Shown piece by piece: positions 35,790 to 43,803 of a stretch of DNA of 64,000 nt (its first letter is position 1; the number at the start of each line of letters is the position of its first letter). Source of the stretch: Niveispirillum sp943371025 (GTDB taxonomy: Bacteria > Pseudomonadota > Alphaproteobacteria > Azospirillales > Azospirillaceae); the NCBI GenBank assembly GCA_943371025.1, contig CALRTC020000025.1, positions 34,706-98,705 of the forward strand. The letters are read 5' to 3'. The position numbers and the translations under genes are program-made. The notes beneath the pieces were generated by a model. The model was given only the letters and a program-made list of their open reading frames with translations. It searched no databases and was not told the origin of the DNA.

Positions 35790-36422
35790 CGCCATTGTCA
35801 ACCAAAGACAGCCACGGTTGATCTGACGTCGATGCCGCCGGCTTTTGTCCGTCGGATCTGACGTCCGACAGCCATAATGAACACGGCTGGCAACTGGCGT
35901 GCGGGCGGCACCCTGTCCCAGAGGGTTTGCAGGATCGTCCGTCCTTTCCGGGCTTTGCGGATTTTCTGACCAGCAGCGATGCGCTGTGACCAGCGAAAGC
36001 CGATCTCATGGAAATAGAGGTCGGCATGCTGGGGGCTGATGTGATGGAAGACGCCGGCGATGGTCTGGCGGACCCGGTTGTTGAAGCCCTCATCAGATGG
36101 GCCTGCGGGGTCACGCTCGCCTCCAGCACCCGTTCGGTCTCGTTCAGGGACAGGTCAGCAACAACACAGGCTCTGGCTTCACCAGCCGGTGTTCCCGGTT
36201 CCGATCCGGCGGGACGCTGAACAACGACCATGGCCGGGTCTTGGTCGTGCGCGGCTGTCCCTTGCGGCCCCGACCGGTGGGGGGCTTGTCGGGATCGGAC
36301 CGGGGAGCACCGCCGAAATATATTTCGTCGATTTCGATGACGCCACCCAGCGTGTGGTCGCGGGCCAGCCGGATCGAGGAGACACCCTTGTCGGATTGCA
36401 GGATGAACCACAGGGCCAGCAG
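35790..36422 (-). mobile_element. Deleted copy of an IS1595-family element
   Basis: Starts with the terminal repeat CGCCATTGTCAACCAAAGACAGC (35790-35812), one base different from that of the complete copy at 62869. The transposase sequence follows with two internal deletions against that copy. About 115 bases are missing after GTTGAAGCC near 36088, and about 66 bases near 36362 between two GGCCA repeats. The 5' part of the transposase and the right end are gone, cut at GGCCAGCAG near 36422. Homology to the other copy also extends about 40 bases upstream of the repeat (GGGGTGCCGACACG). Confidence 0.85.
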
Positions 36423-36424
36423 CA

Positions 36425-36857
36425 GGGGGCCGCGGCCATCGCAGCACAGTGTAACGCCACCGGCTCTACCAGCGCCACGCCCCTGTATCAGGCCAAGGGG
36501 CAGCCATTGGCCAACGCGCCCAAGGTCAGCTGCACGCTGGGTGCCAATTATCGGCGGGATGTGCTGGACGATCTGCTGTTCGACATGAATGTGAACTATG
36601 CTTGGCGTGACAAGACCTTCAACGCTGTCGGCAATCCAGACACGAAACATCCAGCCTAAGGTGTGGTCAATGTGTCTGTTGGTCTGGGCGCGGGTGACGG
36701 GGCGTGGCGGGCTGGTCTGTTTGCCCGTAACCTGTTTGACGAGAACTTCAAGGCTGCTGTCCTTGCCACCCCCTTCGCCAATGTCGGCAACTACGTAAAC
36801 TGGAATGTCCGCGAATGGCGGCGGACCCTGGGTGTCTCGCTGGAAACGCGGTTTTAG
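36425..36857 (+). pseudogene. C-terminal remnant of a TonB-dependent receptor
   Basis: The frame encodes the end of a receptor barrel: ANYRRDVLDDLLFDMNVNYAWRDK, then VNVSVGLGAGDGAWRAGLFARNLFDENF, ending GVSLETRF with the terminal Phe. A TAA at 36658-36660 interrupts it, and everything N-terminal has been lost where the IS1595 remnant joins at about 36422. It was probably part of the transporter set beside the peptidases or of the lasso-like cluster. Confidence 0.8.
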
Positions 36858-36875
36858 GATGGGGCGTTTGTAAGA

Positions 36876-37110
36876 TTACGTCCCTGGCGGTGATGCAGGA
36901 GCGTTGGCATCGTCGCTGGGTGGGGCGATTGTTTCCAGCGTCATGTATCGAGCCCGCTGAACGGCCCATTTGAGCCGTTCGATGGGGTTGGTGCTGTGGA
37001 TCTTGGCCCGACGTTCGCGGGGAAAGGTCATATAGGCCGGCCGTCATCCTGGGCCTCGTCCAGCAGGCTGGCCACCCGCCAACCCTCCTGCACCACCGCC
37101 AGTGACGAAC
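36876..37110 (-). pseudogene. Remnant of an IS256-family transposase
   Basis: On the minus strand, ERRAKIHSTNPIERL and WAVQRARYMTLETIAPPSDD are the conserved C-terminal blocks of IS256/Mutator transposases. About 35 residues that normally separate them are missing, and the upstream block EGWRVASLLDEAQDD is in another frame after a stop. Only the tail remains and it cannot be active. It lies between the TonB stump and the lasso-like cluster. Confidence 0.75.
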
Positions 37111-37161
37111 CGCGGGCAAGCTGGTAGGTTGCCTCAGTCGCAAACCAACATTGGGGCGTAG

Positions 37162-38262
37162 ATGATATCTGTACCGGAGCGGGACGCCTCGATGCCAGCC
37201 GTCGATCTCGCTGAATGGCCATTCCTTCGCGGACGCAAGCCGGTCGAGTGGGTGGCTTTCGTACAGGTGCTGAAGGACAAGGGTAAGCTGGATGCCGCGA
37301 TCAAACTGGCCCGTCAAGCCCTGCGACACCCGGATTGCGATGAAAATGCCCGTCGGCGGATCGGAAGTGTCTTCGCGCAGTCCGTCCCCGAATGGCATTG
37401 GAACATCGTGCGCGATGCTCGCCGTAATGCCGCCTATGACGACGCCTTGAAGCGTGCCGTCGGCCCCGACAGCTTGGTGCTCGACATCGGGGCGGGCAGC
37501 GGATTATTGGGCATGATGGCCGCACGGGCGGATGCAGGCGCTGTCATTTGTTGCGAGATGAACCCGGTGACGGCGCTGCTGGCAGAGGATATCGTCCGGC
37601 ACAACGGCTTTTCCGATCGGGTACGGGTGGTCAACCGGCACTCGTCGGCCTTGTCCGTCGGGCCTGGTGGTGACCTTGACCGGCCGGCCGACGTTATCGT
37701 GTCGGAAATCTTCGGGAGCGACCTGCTGGGGGAGGAGGTGCTTTCGGTTCATGTCGACGCCGTTTCCCGCCTCCTGGCTCCAGGCGGCCAGGTCGTCCCG
37801 GCCGTCGGGGAAATCATCGTGGCATTGGGCTGGTTTCCAGATGCCGACCATTTCTGCCTGGGGGTGCATGACGGCTTCGATCTCAGCCCATTCAATGTCG
37901 TGTCACCGGCGTTGTCGGCTGTGCGGAACAATAATGGCCAGTTGAAGGTGCTGTCAGAGCCTGTCCCGCTTTTCAGCTTCGACCTTGGGAAGCCCCAGTC
38001 ATGGCCTGGACTGCAGGCGAGCGTAGACGTCGTCGCCCGGGAAGGCGACGCCAACGCGGTCCTGCAATGGATACGGTTGGTGATGGATGGCAGCGGTGCT
38101 CCAGGTTCCCTCTATGACGCGGGACCGGACCCGGCCGTCCCGTCATGCTGGGCGGTCATGGCGAGACCCCTGGCGGTTCCCCGTGTACTGAGGGAGGGGG
38201 AGCGCCTGCGCATCGCCGGCCTGCGAACCGACTCCTCCGTGCTGGTCTGGCTCGACCAGTGA
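37162..38262 (+). CDS. PRMT7/9-like protein arginine methyltransferase
   Basis: 366 residues. A short helical, TPR-like segment at about 30-65 (AFVQVLKDKGKLDAAIKLARQAL) precedes VPEWHWNIVRDARRNAAYDDALK. The SAM-binding motif is VLDIGAGSGLLGMMAARA (near 97), followed by CCEMN. The segment VSEIFGSDLLGEE (near 172) looks like the double-Glu loop that binds the arginine guanidino group in PRMT enzymes. The WHW..RD..RN block and SEIFG.DLLGE are characteristic of PRMT7 and PRMT9, a mostly eukaryotic branch. It begins a group of peptide-modifying genes, so it may methylate an Arg of a ribosomal peptide. Target and activity are unproven. Confidence 0.8.
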   Translation: MISVPERDASMPAVDLAEWPFLRGRKPVEWVAFVQVLKDKGKLDAAIKLARQALRHPDCDENARRRIGSVFAQSVPEWHWNIVRDARRNAAYDDALKRAVGPDSLVLDIGAGSGLLGMMAARADAGAVICCEMNPVTALLAEDIVRHNGFSDRVRVVNRHSSALSVGPGGDLDRPADVIVSEIFGSDLLGEEVLSVHVDAVSRLLAPGGQVVPAVGEIIVALGWFPDADHFCLGVHDGFDLSPFNVVSPALSAVRNNNGQLKVLSEPVPLFSFDLGKPQSWPGLQASVDVVAREGDANAVLQWIRLVMDGSGAPGSLYDAGPDPAVPSCWAVMARPLAVPRVLREGERLRIAGLRTDSSVLVWLDQ

Positions 38263-38333
38263 CCCCACCCCGGCTTGTTGGTCGCGCCAACCTCAGTGAC
38301 CCGCGGGGCTTTGGCAAACCGGATGCCGATATA

Positions 38334-39338
38334 ATGCCTGACCTATTCACCGCACCATTCCGCAGCGCCGCCGGGGATACTCCGCGAGAAGCGCCGGGCA
38401 GGCTGGGTGACCGAACGCTTTCCGGCTGGCGCGTGTCGAGTGAGATCCCGTTGCCCGAATTGACGCCCTGGCGCGGTGACGACCGCGCCTCGGACCTGGT
38501 CATCACATCCGGCGCGGTCCCAGAGAGGCTGGGGGATCTGATGATCGACCAGCCGCAGGTTCAGGTTTCGGTTGATGGGTCCTGCCGCTTCGCCGTGCCA
38601 GGCGTGGCGACCTACCTGATCGATCCAGACGGGCGGAACGTTGTGGTCGATCCGGCTATCGGTGCGGCCGGGGAGGACATCCGGCTCTATCTGTTCGGCA
38701 CCGTACTCGGCATCGTGGGCGCACGCCGAGGGCTTCTGCCGCTTCACGCCGGGTGTGTGCGCTTTGGCTGGGGTGCGGTGGCCTTTGCAGGCGCCTCTGG
38801 CATGGGGAAATCAACGCTCGCCGCGACACTTATCAAGCGTGGTTACCAGATCCTCTCGGATGACGTGACGCTCGTCGGGACGGATGGTACCGGGGGCGTG
38901 ATCGTGCATCCATCCCTTCCTCGCCTGAAACTGTGTCCGGACGCTGTGGCGCGGTTGGGGATACCAACAGACATGGCGGAGCGGGTGCGGCGGGATGCCG
39001 ACAAGTTCCACTTGCCCGTCGGCGACGGATTCCACGCCTCACCCTTGCCGCTGACGGCGATCTTCCATCTGCGGCGACCGGTCGGCGACGAGCCGACTTC
39101 ATCGCGCCGGCTGTGGGGCGCGGAAGCCCTGGCGGCCATCGGCGACGACACCTACCGGCCGGTCCTGATGCACTGGCTGGACCGGGAGCAACGCCTGCCC
39201 CGCGCGTCTCTGACCCTGGCCGGGATTCCGGGAGGGGTCTGGAGCTTGTGCTACAGGCACGGCCCCGCGGGACCAGAAGAGGTTATAGAGCACATCCTGG
39301 GCGCTCTGGGCCACTCAGGCGGGGCTCACCCGGCGTAG
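38334..39338 (+). CDS. HprK-related serine kinase-like protein
   Basis: 334 residues. LLPLHAGCVRFGWGAVAFAGASGMGKSTLAATLIKRG (near residue 140) holds the P-loop, and YQILSDDVTLVG follows as in the C-terminal domain of HPr kinase/phosphorylase. The N-terminal 130 residues have no recognised domain. HprK-like kinases occur in several lasso-peptide clusters, where one phosphorylates the peptide tail, and in PqqD-linked systems of unknown role. The gene is 71 bases after the methyltransferase. Its last 13 bases overlap the convergent sulfotransferase gene. Confidence 0.85.
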   Translation: MPDLFTAPFRSAAGDTPREAPGRLGDRTLSGWRVSSEIPLPELTPWRGDDRASDLVITSGAVPERLGDLMIDQPQVQVSVDGSCRFAVPGVATYLIDPDGRNVVVDPAIGAAGEDIRLYLFGTVLGIVGARRGLLPLHAGCVRFGWGAVAFAGASGMGKSTLAATLIKRGYQILSDDVTLVGTDGTGGVIVHPSLPRLKLCPDAVARLGIPTDMAERVRRDADKFHLPVGDGFHASPLPLTAIFHLRRPVGDEPTSSRRLWGAEALAAIGDDTYRPVLMHWLDREQRLPRASLTLAGIPGGVWSLCYRHGPAGPEEVIEHILGALGHSGGAHPA

Positions 39339-40195
39339 CCGGTTGGCGCGCGGGACGCGGCCCAGGCGGTGATATCCGCCCAGGGGTCGGCGCTCCCGCA
39401 AAGCATCTCATAGACCTCCCGCGCTGGTGCCCTCTCATACCAGTACTGATACTCTACCGGCATGTCCGACAGCTTCACCCGGTGCAGATCGCGCTCGATG
39501 TTCTCCACCGCCTGCTCCAGCCGCGAAGTATCCGCCGACAAACCTGCATGGCGGCAGACCCCGACGACGAAGCCATGTGGATCATCGAGGTGGTGGTCAT
39601 AGGGCACCAGGGCCGTGCGGGCCTTCAGGCCCGGCGCATGCCGTGTCAGTATCATTGCCAGGGTCGCGTAGTCATGGGCGTAATTGTAGAGATAACGGGT
39701 GGTTTCAATGAACAGCTCCCGCCGTTCTTCCATCTGCGGGTTGAAGCAGCGGAGTGAGACGGCGCTTTCCAACGGATGCCTGAAGGGCACAAATATCCTG
39801 GCATCCCCGGCTTCCCACGCCGTCCATTGCGCCAACCGGGTTGGCAGCATCATGTTCGCCAGACCGATCTTGACCGCGCAGCCATCCGCCGACCCGGCCC
39901 GGGCAATCTGCTCCGCCGTCAAACCATGGGCGAGTATGTCCGGATCCTCGAAGTAGCCCTTAGGGTTCGCGGCTATTCCAAGGTCACTGCGGTGCCTGTT
40001 CCCGAGCCAAGGCATCCCCAGTATGGCCAAGGTCTGCATCAGCAGCGACGATCCTGTACGCGGGTGTGCCAGGACGATCCTGGGCTTGCGGACAGCCGCC
40101 GCCTGCGGCACGGGGGAAGATGGCGAACCAGGGGAAAACAACATACCCTCAACAGAAGGGAGGAAGATGCTGACGTGATATGAGTTATATTCCAT
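39326..40195 (-). CDS. PAPS-dependent sulfotransferase-like protein
   Basis: 289 residues from the ATG at 40195; an internal Met at 40144 is possible. The 5'-phosphosulfate loop is AHPRTGSSLLMQTL near residue 37, and the 3'-phosphate-binding segment is FVPFRHPLESAVSL near 130. These are the two key motifs of the sulfotransferase fold. No signal peptide or membrane segment is evident, so it works in the cytoplasm. Lying among kinase, methyltransferase and cyclase genes, it may sulfate a Tyr, Ser or Thr of the cluster's product. It is on the strand opposite to its neighbours. Confidence 0.85.
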   Translation of the reverse strand: MEYNSYHVSIFLPSVEGMLFSPGSPSSPVPQAAAVRKPRIVLAHPRTGSSLLMQTLAILGMPWLGNRHRSDLGIAANPKGYFEDPDILAHGLTAEQIARAGSADGCAVKIGLANMMLPTRLAQWTAWEAGDARIFVPFRHPLESAVSLRCFNPQMEERRELFIETTRYLYNYAHDYATLAMILTRHAPGLKARTALVPYDHHLDDPHGFVVGVCRHAGLSADTSRLEQAVENIERDLHRVKLSDMPVEYQYWYERAPAREVYEMLCGSADPWADITAWAASRAPTGYAG

Positions 40196-40702
40196 CGTAT
40201 GTCCATTACGGCAACTCATTCCAGACATACAGTCAGGCAAGAGGCCCATCCGCTTCGACAAGGTCCGGTACAAGTTCGGATGGATGGTTGAGGCCTTTTT
40301 CTGCTCTGGCCATTGTAACCAGCGTCGCCTGCTGGACGTGATTGAATCTGGCTCCAAACTTATGGTTGTCAACGTACGCGGTATCAGGCTATCAATATGC
40401 TGATCGTATGGTTGAATCCTGCCTTGGTGAGTGGCCCCATGACCTCTGATGTGCGAATGACGAACACTGTCGATTGCGGCGGCCCGATCCAACGGGGGGG
40501 CGGCCGACCGGCTTGGCAAAAGCCGGTCTATTCCATGCATTGCGTCAAGGCCATCACCCAGACCCGCGTCTGCGGGACTGGCAGCGACTCTTTCCCGGGA
40601 TGGTGCGCGCTAGCGGGGTCATGAGCGTGGCAGTCGCATACCAACCGGCGGCAGGGGATCTGTGCAAGCGGACAGGCTATCAATCGCGCTTGCTGGGGTG
40701 GG
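40196..40702. other. 507-base intergenic stretch with no supported gene
   Basis: Two short plus-strand frames (from 40397 and 40474) and one minus-strand frame exist, but none shows a family, a good ribosome-binding site or a conserved motif. A transglutaminase-type leader peptidase (lasso B2) was looked for here and not found. Promoters for the sulfotransferase and the cyclase gene should lie in this stretch. Confidence 0.5.
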
Positions 40703-42604
40703 TTGATTTTGTCTGTTGGCAGAAGCGCCGTTAACGGCACCCAGGCGGGGTTCGCCGGCCTGCTTTCCCGACAACCACCCGATCAATGGCTCTGGCGACT
40801 GTCCTCCTCTTGGGGCCGGGTGGTTGCCTCTGGGCCCGTCCGAATCGCCGGGACGCGCGGTCGGGCGTTAAGCAACGGTGACGGGCATGCGTTCGGTTTC
40901 GCCGGGGATCTCGTCAATGCCCGGGAACTGGCCAAAATGCCGGGGGGGCACGGCGCCGTGGGGCTGGACGGCCCCGCCACGGCGATGGCATCGCTGCAGC
41001 ATGGCGGTATCGGCGCCCTTTCGGCATTTCGCGGTCATTTCGCCTTGGCACATTGGGATGCCACCGCCGCCCGGTTGTGGCTGGCCAGCGACCAGCTCGG
41101 GCGGCGTACGGTGTTCTATTCTCTGCTGGATGCCGGTCTGGTTTTCGCCTCATCCCTGCGGAGCCTCCTGGCTTTGCCAGACGTGCCACGGGACCTGGAT
41201 GAAGCCTTTCTGGCGGCATCATTCTCCGACGTGCCGCCGGACCCGGACGCCACGCCCTATGCCGCGATCCGACGCGTGCCGGCCGCCTCTGCCATAGGCT
41301 TCACCGTTGATGGCGCACGGACGGTGCGACGGTACTGGAGTCCTGACTGGGGACGCCGGCTGAACTATCGGCACGATGATGAATACGTTGAACAAGGGCG
41401 CGCGCTGCTGGACCGGGTGGTGGCGCGAGGCATGGGCGGGGCTGGAACTATCCTCTGCCAACTCAGCGGCGGGTTTGATTCCGGGGCTGTCGCCGCGACC
41501 GCGGCGCGGTTGCGAAACCCCGGCACTGTCCACGTATTGACGGCCGCCCCCCCTGACGGTGTCCCCCTGTTCGAACACCCGTCGGCGTTCGGCGACGAAC
41601 GCCGCCACGCGGGCGCCGTGGCGGCCCTGCACCCGAACATGCAATGGGAAGCCATCTCGTCCGCGGGACTGCATCCCTTGGACGAAAACCCCAAGCAGCT
41701 GTTCCTTGCCCTCTCCACCCCGGCCCGCGGTGTGCTGAACATCGGCTGGTACGCGCCGCTGATGGAGCGGGCGCGCGACCTGGGTGCCCGGACCGTGTTG
41801 ACCGGTGGTCTCGGGAACATGACCCTGGGCTGGGACGGGATGTGCGGGCTGGCCTCCATGGCGCGGCGGGGGGACTGGGTCCGCCTGTGGCGTGAGGTCC
41901 GGGCGCTGGGGCGGAGGCAAGGACGTTCGCCGGCCGCGGTGCTGCGCCGCCATGCCATTCTGCCCTTGCTGCCGCCGCGCCTGCAGGCACGCTGGGCCGC
42001 CTTCCGCGGGCAAGGGCTTCCGGAGGGGGAGAAGTTCAGCCCCATCCACCCGGACTACGCCCGGGCCAACCAGATTCCCGAGCGGCGGCTGGCGGCGGCT
42101 GTGGATTATCCCGGCGATACCGACGCGATGCGCCGCCGGTGGCTGCACTATGTCCAATCGGCCCCGCCCACAGCGGACTGGACAGATGTCCTCTTCGGCG
42201 TTGGGTCATACAGCCCTCTGGGGGACATCGACCTGGTGGAGTTCTGTTTCAGCGTCCCCGACGAACAGTATTTCCGGCAGGGACAGACACGCTGGCTCGC
42301 CCGGCGGGTACTGGCTGACCGGTTGCCGCCCGAAGTCCTGAACGAGACCCGGCGTGGCTTCCAGTGCGCCGAGTTCCTGCATCGCATGACCCTGCAACAT
42401 GAGGAGATCATCAAGGGGGTGGCAGAGCTGGAACGGTCACCGCTGGCTTCCCGCATCCTGGACGTGGAGCGCATGAGACGCTTGGCGGATGCCGCATGGC
42501 CGACGGATGCGGCCCGCACGGGCTTCGGCGACCATGCCGGGGTGCTGCACCGCGGCCTGCACTATGGGCAGTTCATCCGCTGGATAGAAGGCAGCAACCA
42601 ATGA
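40703..42604 (+). CDS. Asparagine synthetase B-like protein, lasso-cyclase type
   Basis: 633 residues from a TTG at 40703; the first codons are uncertain. The N-terminal part is the glutamine amidotransferase-like fold (GHFALAHWDATAARLWLASDQLGRR near residue 110), but the catalytic Cys2 of true asparagine synthetases is absent. The synthetase domain has the ATP PP-loop QLSGGFDSGAVAATAARL near residue 255 and TGGLGNMTLGWDG where normal enzymes have SGDGGDE. This is the pattern of lasso C proteins, which adenylate a side-chain carboxyl and close an amide ring. It is followed, with an ATGA overlap, by a DsbA-like gene. Confidence 0.85.
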   Translation: MILSVGRSAVNGTQAGFAGLLSRQPPDQWLWRLSSSWGRVVASGPVRIAGTRGRALSNGDGHAFGFAGDLVNARELAKMPGGHGAVGLDGPATAMASLQHGGIGALSAFRGHFALAHWDATAARLWLASDQLGRRTVFYSLLDAGLVFASSLRSLLALPDVPRDLDEAFLAASFSDVPPDPDATPYAAIRRVPAASAIGFTVDGARTVRRYWSPDWGRRLNYRHDDEYVEQGRALLDRVVARGMGGAGTILCQLSGGFDSGAVAATAARLRNPGTVHVLTAAPPDGVPLFEHPSAFGDERRHAGAVAALHPNMQWEAISSAGLHPLDENPKQLFLALSTPARGVLNIGWYAPLMERARDLGARTVLTGGLGNMTLGWDGMCGLASMARRGDWVRLWREVRALGRRQGRSPAAVLRRHAILPLLPPRLQARWAAFRGQGLPEGEKFSPIHPDYARANQIPERRLAAAVDYPGDTDAMRRRWLHYVQSAPPTADWTDVLFGVGSYSPLGDIDLVEFCFSVPDEQYFRQGQTRWLARRVLADRLPPEVLNETRRGFQCAEFLHRMTLQHEEIIKGVAELERSPLASRILDVERMRRLADAAWPTDAARTGFGDHAGVLHRGLHYGQFIRWIEGSNQ

Positions 42605-43266
42605 CGCGCAAAACCCTGTTGACCCTGTTGGCCATTCCGACGGCGCTTGCCCTGGCGGCCGGCGCGCTGTTGGCGTTGAACCCGCACGCCCGCACCTTCG
42701 CGGTGGGCCTTCACCAGCGGATAGAACAGAGATTCTGGAACCTCGTTGACCCTCCCGTCGGCGTCGCCGAGCTAAAGCCGAGCCTGATGGCCGGCGGGTT
42801 GGTGGTCGGCGACCGGGAGGCGACGGAATCGATCATCATCTTCGTCGATTACAACTGCCCACACTGCCGGTACCAGGTAAGGGAATTCGACAGGCTGGCT
42901 GCTCTGGGGCAGCGGTTCAAGGTCATCGTCCACCATGCGCCCCACAGCCGGGACTCAATTGATCTGGCTTTAGCCATCCTGGCGGCACGACGCCAGGATG
43001 GCGATGTTGCTTTGCACAAGGCGATGGTCTCTGCGGTCGGGCCGCTTGCCACCGCTGACATTCCCCGGCTGGCAGCCGCCGCGGGCCTGGACCCCGGCCG
43101 CTTGGCAGAGGACGCCGCAGCCAAGCAGACGGAGGACCTGCTCGACCAGGATATCAGGTTGGGATGGAAGCTTCGCGTCAAGGGCACGCCGACCCTGGTC
43201 GTTGGCGATACCGTCATCGTGGGCGCGACCGAGGCCGAGAAGCTGGCAGTGCTCCTGGCGCATTAA
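42601..43266 (+). CDS. DsbA/DsbG-like thioredoxin-fold protein, exported or membrane-anchored
   Basis: 221 residues. A hydrophobic N-terminus (LLTLLAIPTALALAAGALLAL) serves as signal peptide or anchor. The active site is VDYNCPHCRYQ (CPHC near residue 85) and the cis-Pro lies in VKGTPTLVVGDTVIVG near residue 198, so it should be a periplasmic thiol-disulfide oxidoreductase. It overlaps the cyclase gene by four bases. In a peptide cluster it could form a disulfide in the exported product or service a Cys in the candidate precursor tail. General redox duty is also possible. Confidence 0.88.
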   Translation: MTRKTLLTLLAIPTALALAAGALLALNPHARTFAVGLHQRIEQRFWNLVDPPVGVAELKPSLMAGGLVVGDREATESIIIFVDYNCPHCRYQVREFDRLAALGQRFKVIVHHAPHSRDSIDLALAILAARRQDGDVALHKAMVSAVGPLATADIPRLAAAAGLDPGRLAEDAAAKQTEDLLDQDIRLGWKLRVKGTPTLVVGDTVIVGATEAEKLAVLLAH

Positions 43267-43286
43267 GCGCCAGGGCACCCGCCCTG

Positions 43287-43592
43287 TCATGCGGACGGCT
43301 GATTTGCCGTTTCGATCATTCCCTTCTCAGCCAGGAAGGCCAAGAATTCCAGAACGTCGGTTTGGATCTGGCTGACATCACCATCATACTGGCTAGCGAT
43401 GTCAGCGATGAGGTCGGAGACCAGCACGGTGCCGGTGACGCCGCCCCAGATACAGGAAGCGATGGCGTCGAACTCGAAATACAGCCCGGTTTCGATGTCC
43501 ATCAATATCAATGCGCCATCCAGGGTAGCTTCAATAGGCACTTTCCCCCGGCGGATCAGCGTAAGCGGAGACAGACCATCGTATGTACTCAC
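43287..43592 (-). CDS. PqqD-like peptide-recognition protein (lasso B1 type)
   Basis: 101 residues from the GTG at 43592, which has GGAGGT six bases before; longer frames from 43628 or 43667 lack such a signal. The PqqD/RRE fold is clear: VPIEATLDGALILMDIETG, then YFEFDAIASCIWGGV and a helical end DVSQIQTDVLEFLAFLAEKGMIE. Such domains bind leader peptides for RiPP enzymes. In lasso systems B1 hands the precursor to the B2 protease and the cyclase. It lies 16 bases after a 58-codon frame on the same strand that could be the precursor. Confidence 0.85.
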   Translation of the reverse strand: MSTYDGLSPLTLIRRGKVPIEATLDGALILMDIETGLYFEFDAIASCIWGGVTGTVLVSDLIADIASQYDGDVSQIQTDVLEFLAFLAEKGMIETANQPSA

Positions 43593-43608
43593 GTCGACCT
43601 CCAGAATT

Positions 43609-43785
43609 TCAATGGCAGAAAGCCCCATACAGCGGTCTGTTATCTTCCAGCATGTCGGCGCTGCCAAGCATCACCCGGCCGCCTTGCACCAGAGTCTGGA
43701 AGCTCATACAAGGAAGGCGTTGGTACGTCCATGTCTGAACGATCTTGCCCGGGCAGATACTTCTGCCCTGGGCATTGGCCATCAT
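43609..43785 (-). CDS. Candidate RiPP precursor peptide beside the PqqD-like gene
   Basis: A 58-codon frame (MMANAQGRSICPGK at the start) ending 16 bases before the PqqD-like start, on the same strand. The last 18 residues are GSADMLEDNRPLYGAFCH. Gly1 followed by Glu7 and Asp8 is the spacing of a lasso ring, and the tail contains Ser, Arg, Tyr and Cys, matching the kinase, methyltransferase, sulfotransferase and thiol protein encoded nearby. Against it, the usual Thr two residues before the core is absent (Met there), no strong ribosome-binding site precedes the start, and the proposed core has not been compared with other genomes. Confidence 0.4.
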   Translation of the reverse strand: MMANAQGRSICPGKIVQTWTYQRLPCMSFQTLVQGGRVMLGSADMLEDNRPLYGAFCH

Positions 43786-43803
43786 ACACCAGCCTGCCGG
43801 ATC

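Noticed and set aside
40397..40624. A 75-codon frame considered as a transglutaminase-type B2 protease fragment
   Set aside because: No Cys-His-Asp pattern of that family is present and the length is half of normal.
40621..40734. A 37-codon frame just before the cyclase gene (start MSVAVAYQPAAGD) as a lasso precursor
   Set aside because: It has a weak ribosome-binding site, overlaps the cyclase start, and the only Asp after the likely core Gly is too far away for a 7-9 residue ring. The frame beside the PqqD-like gene fits better.
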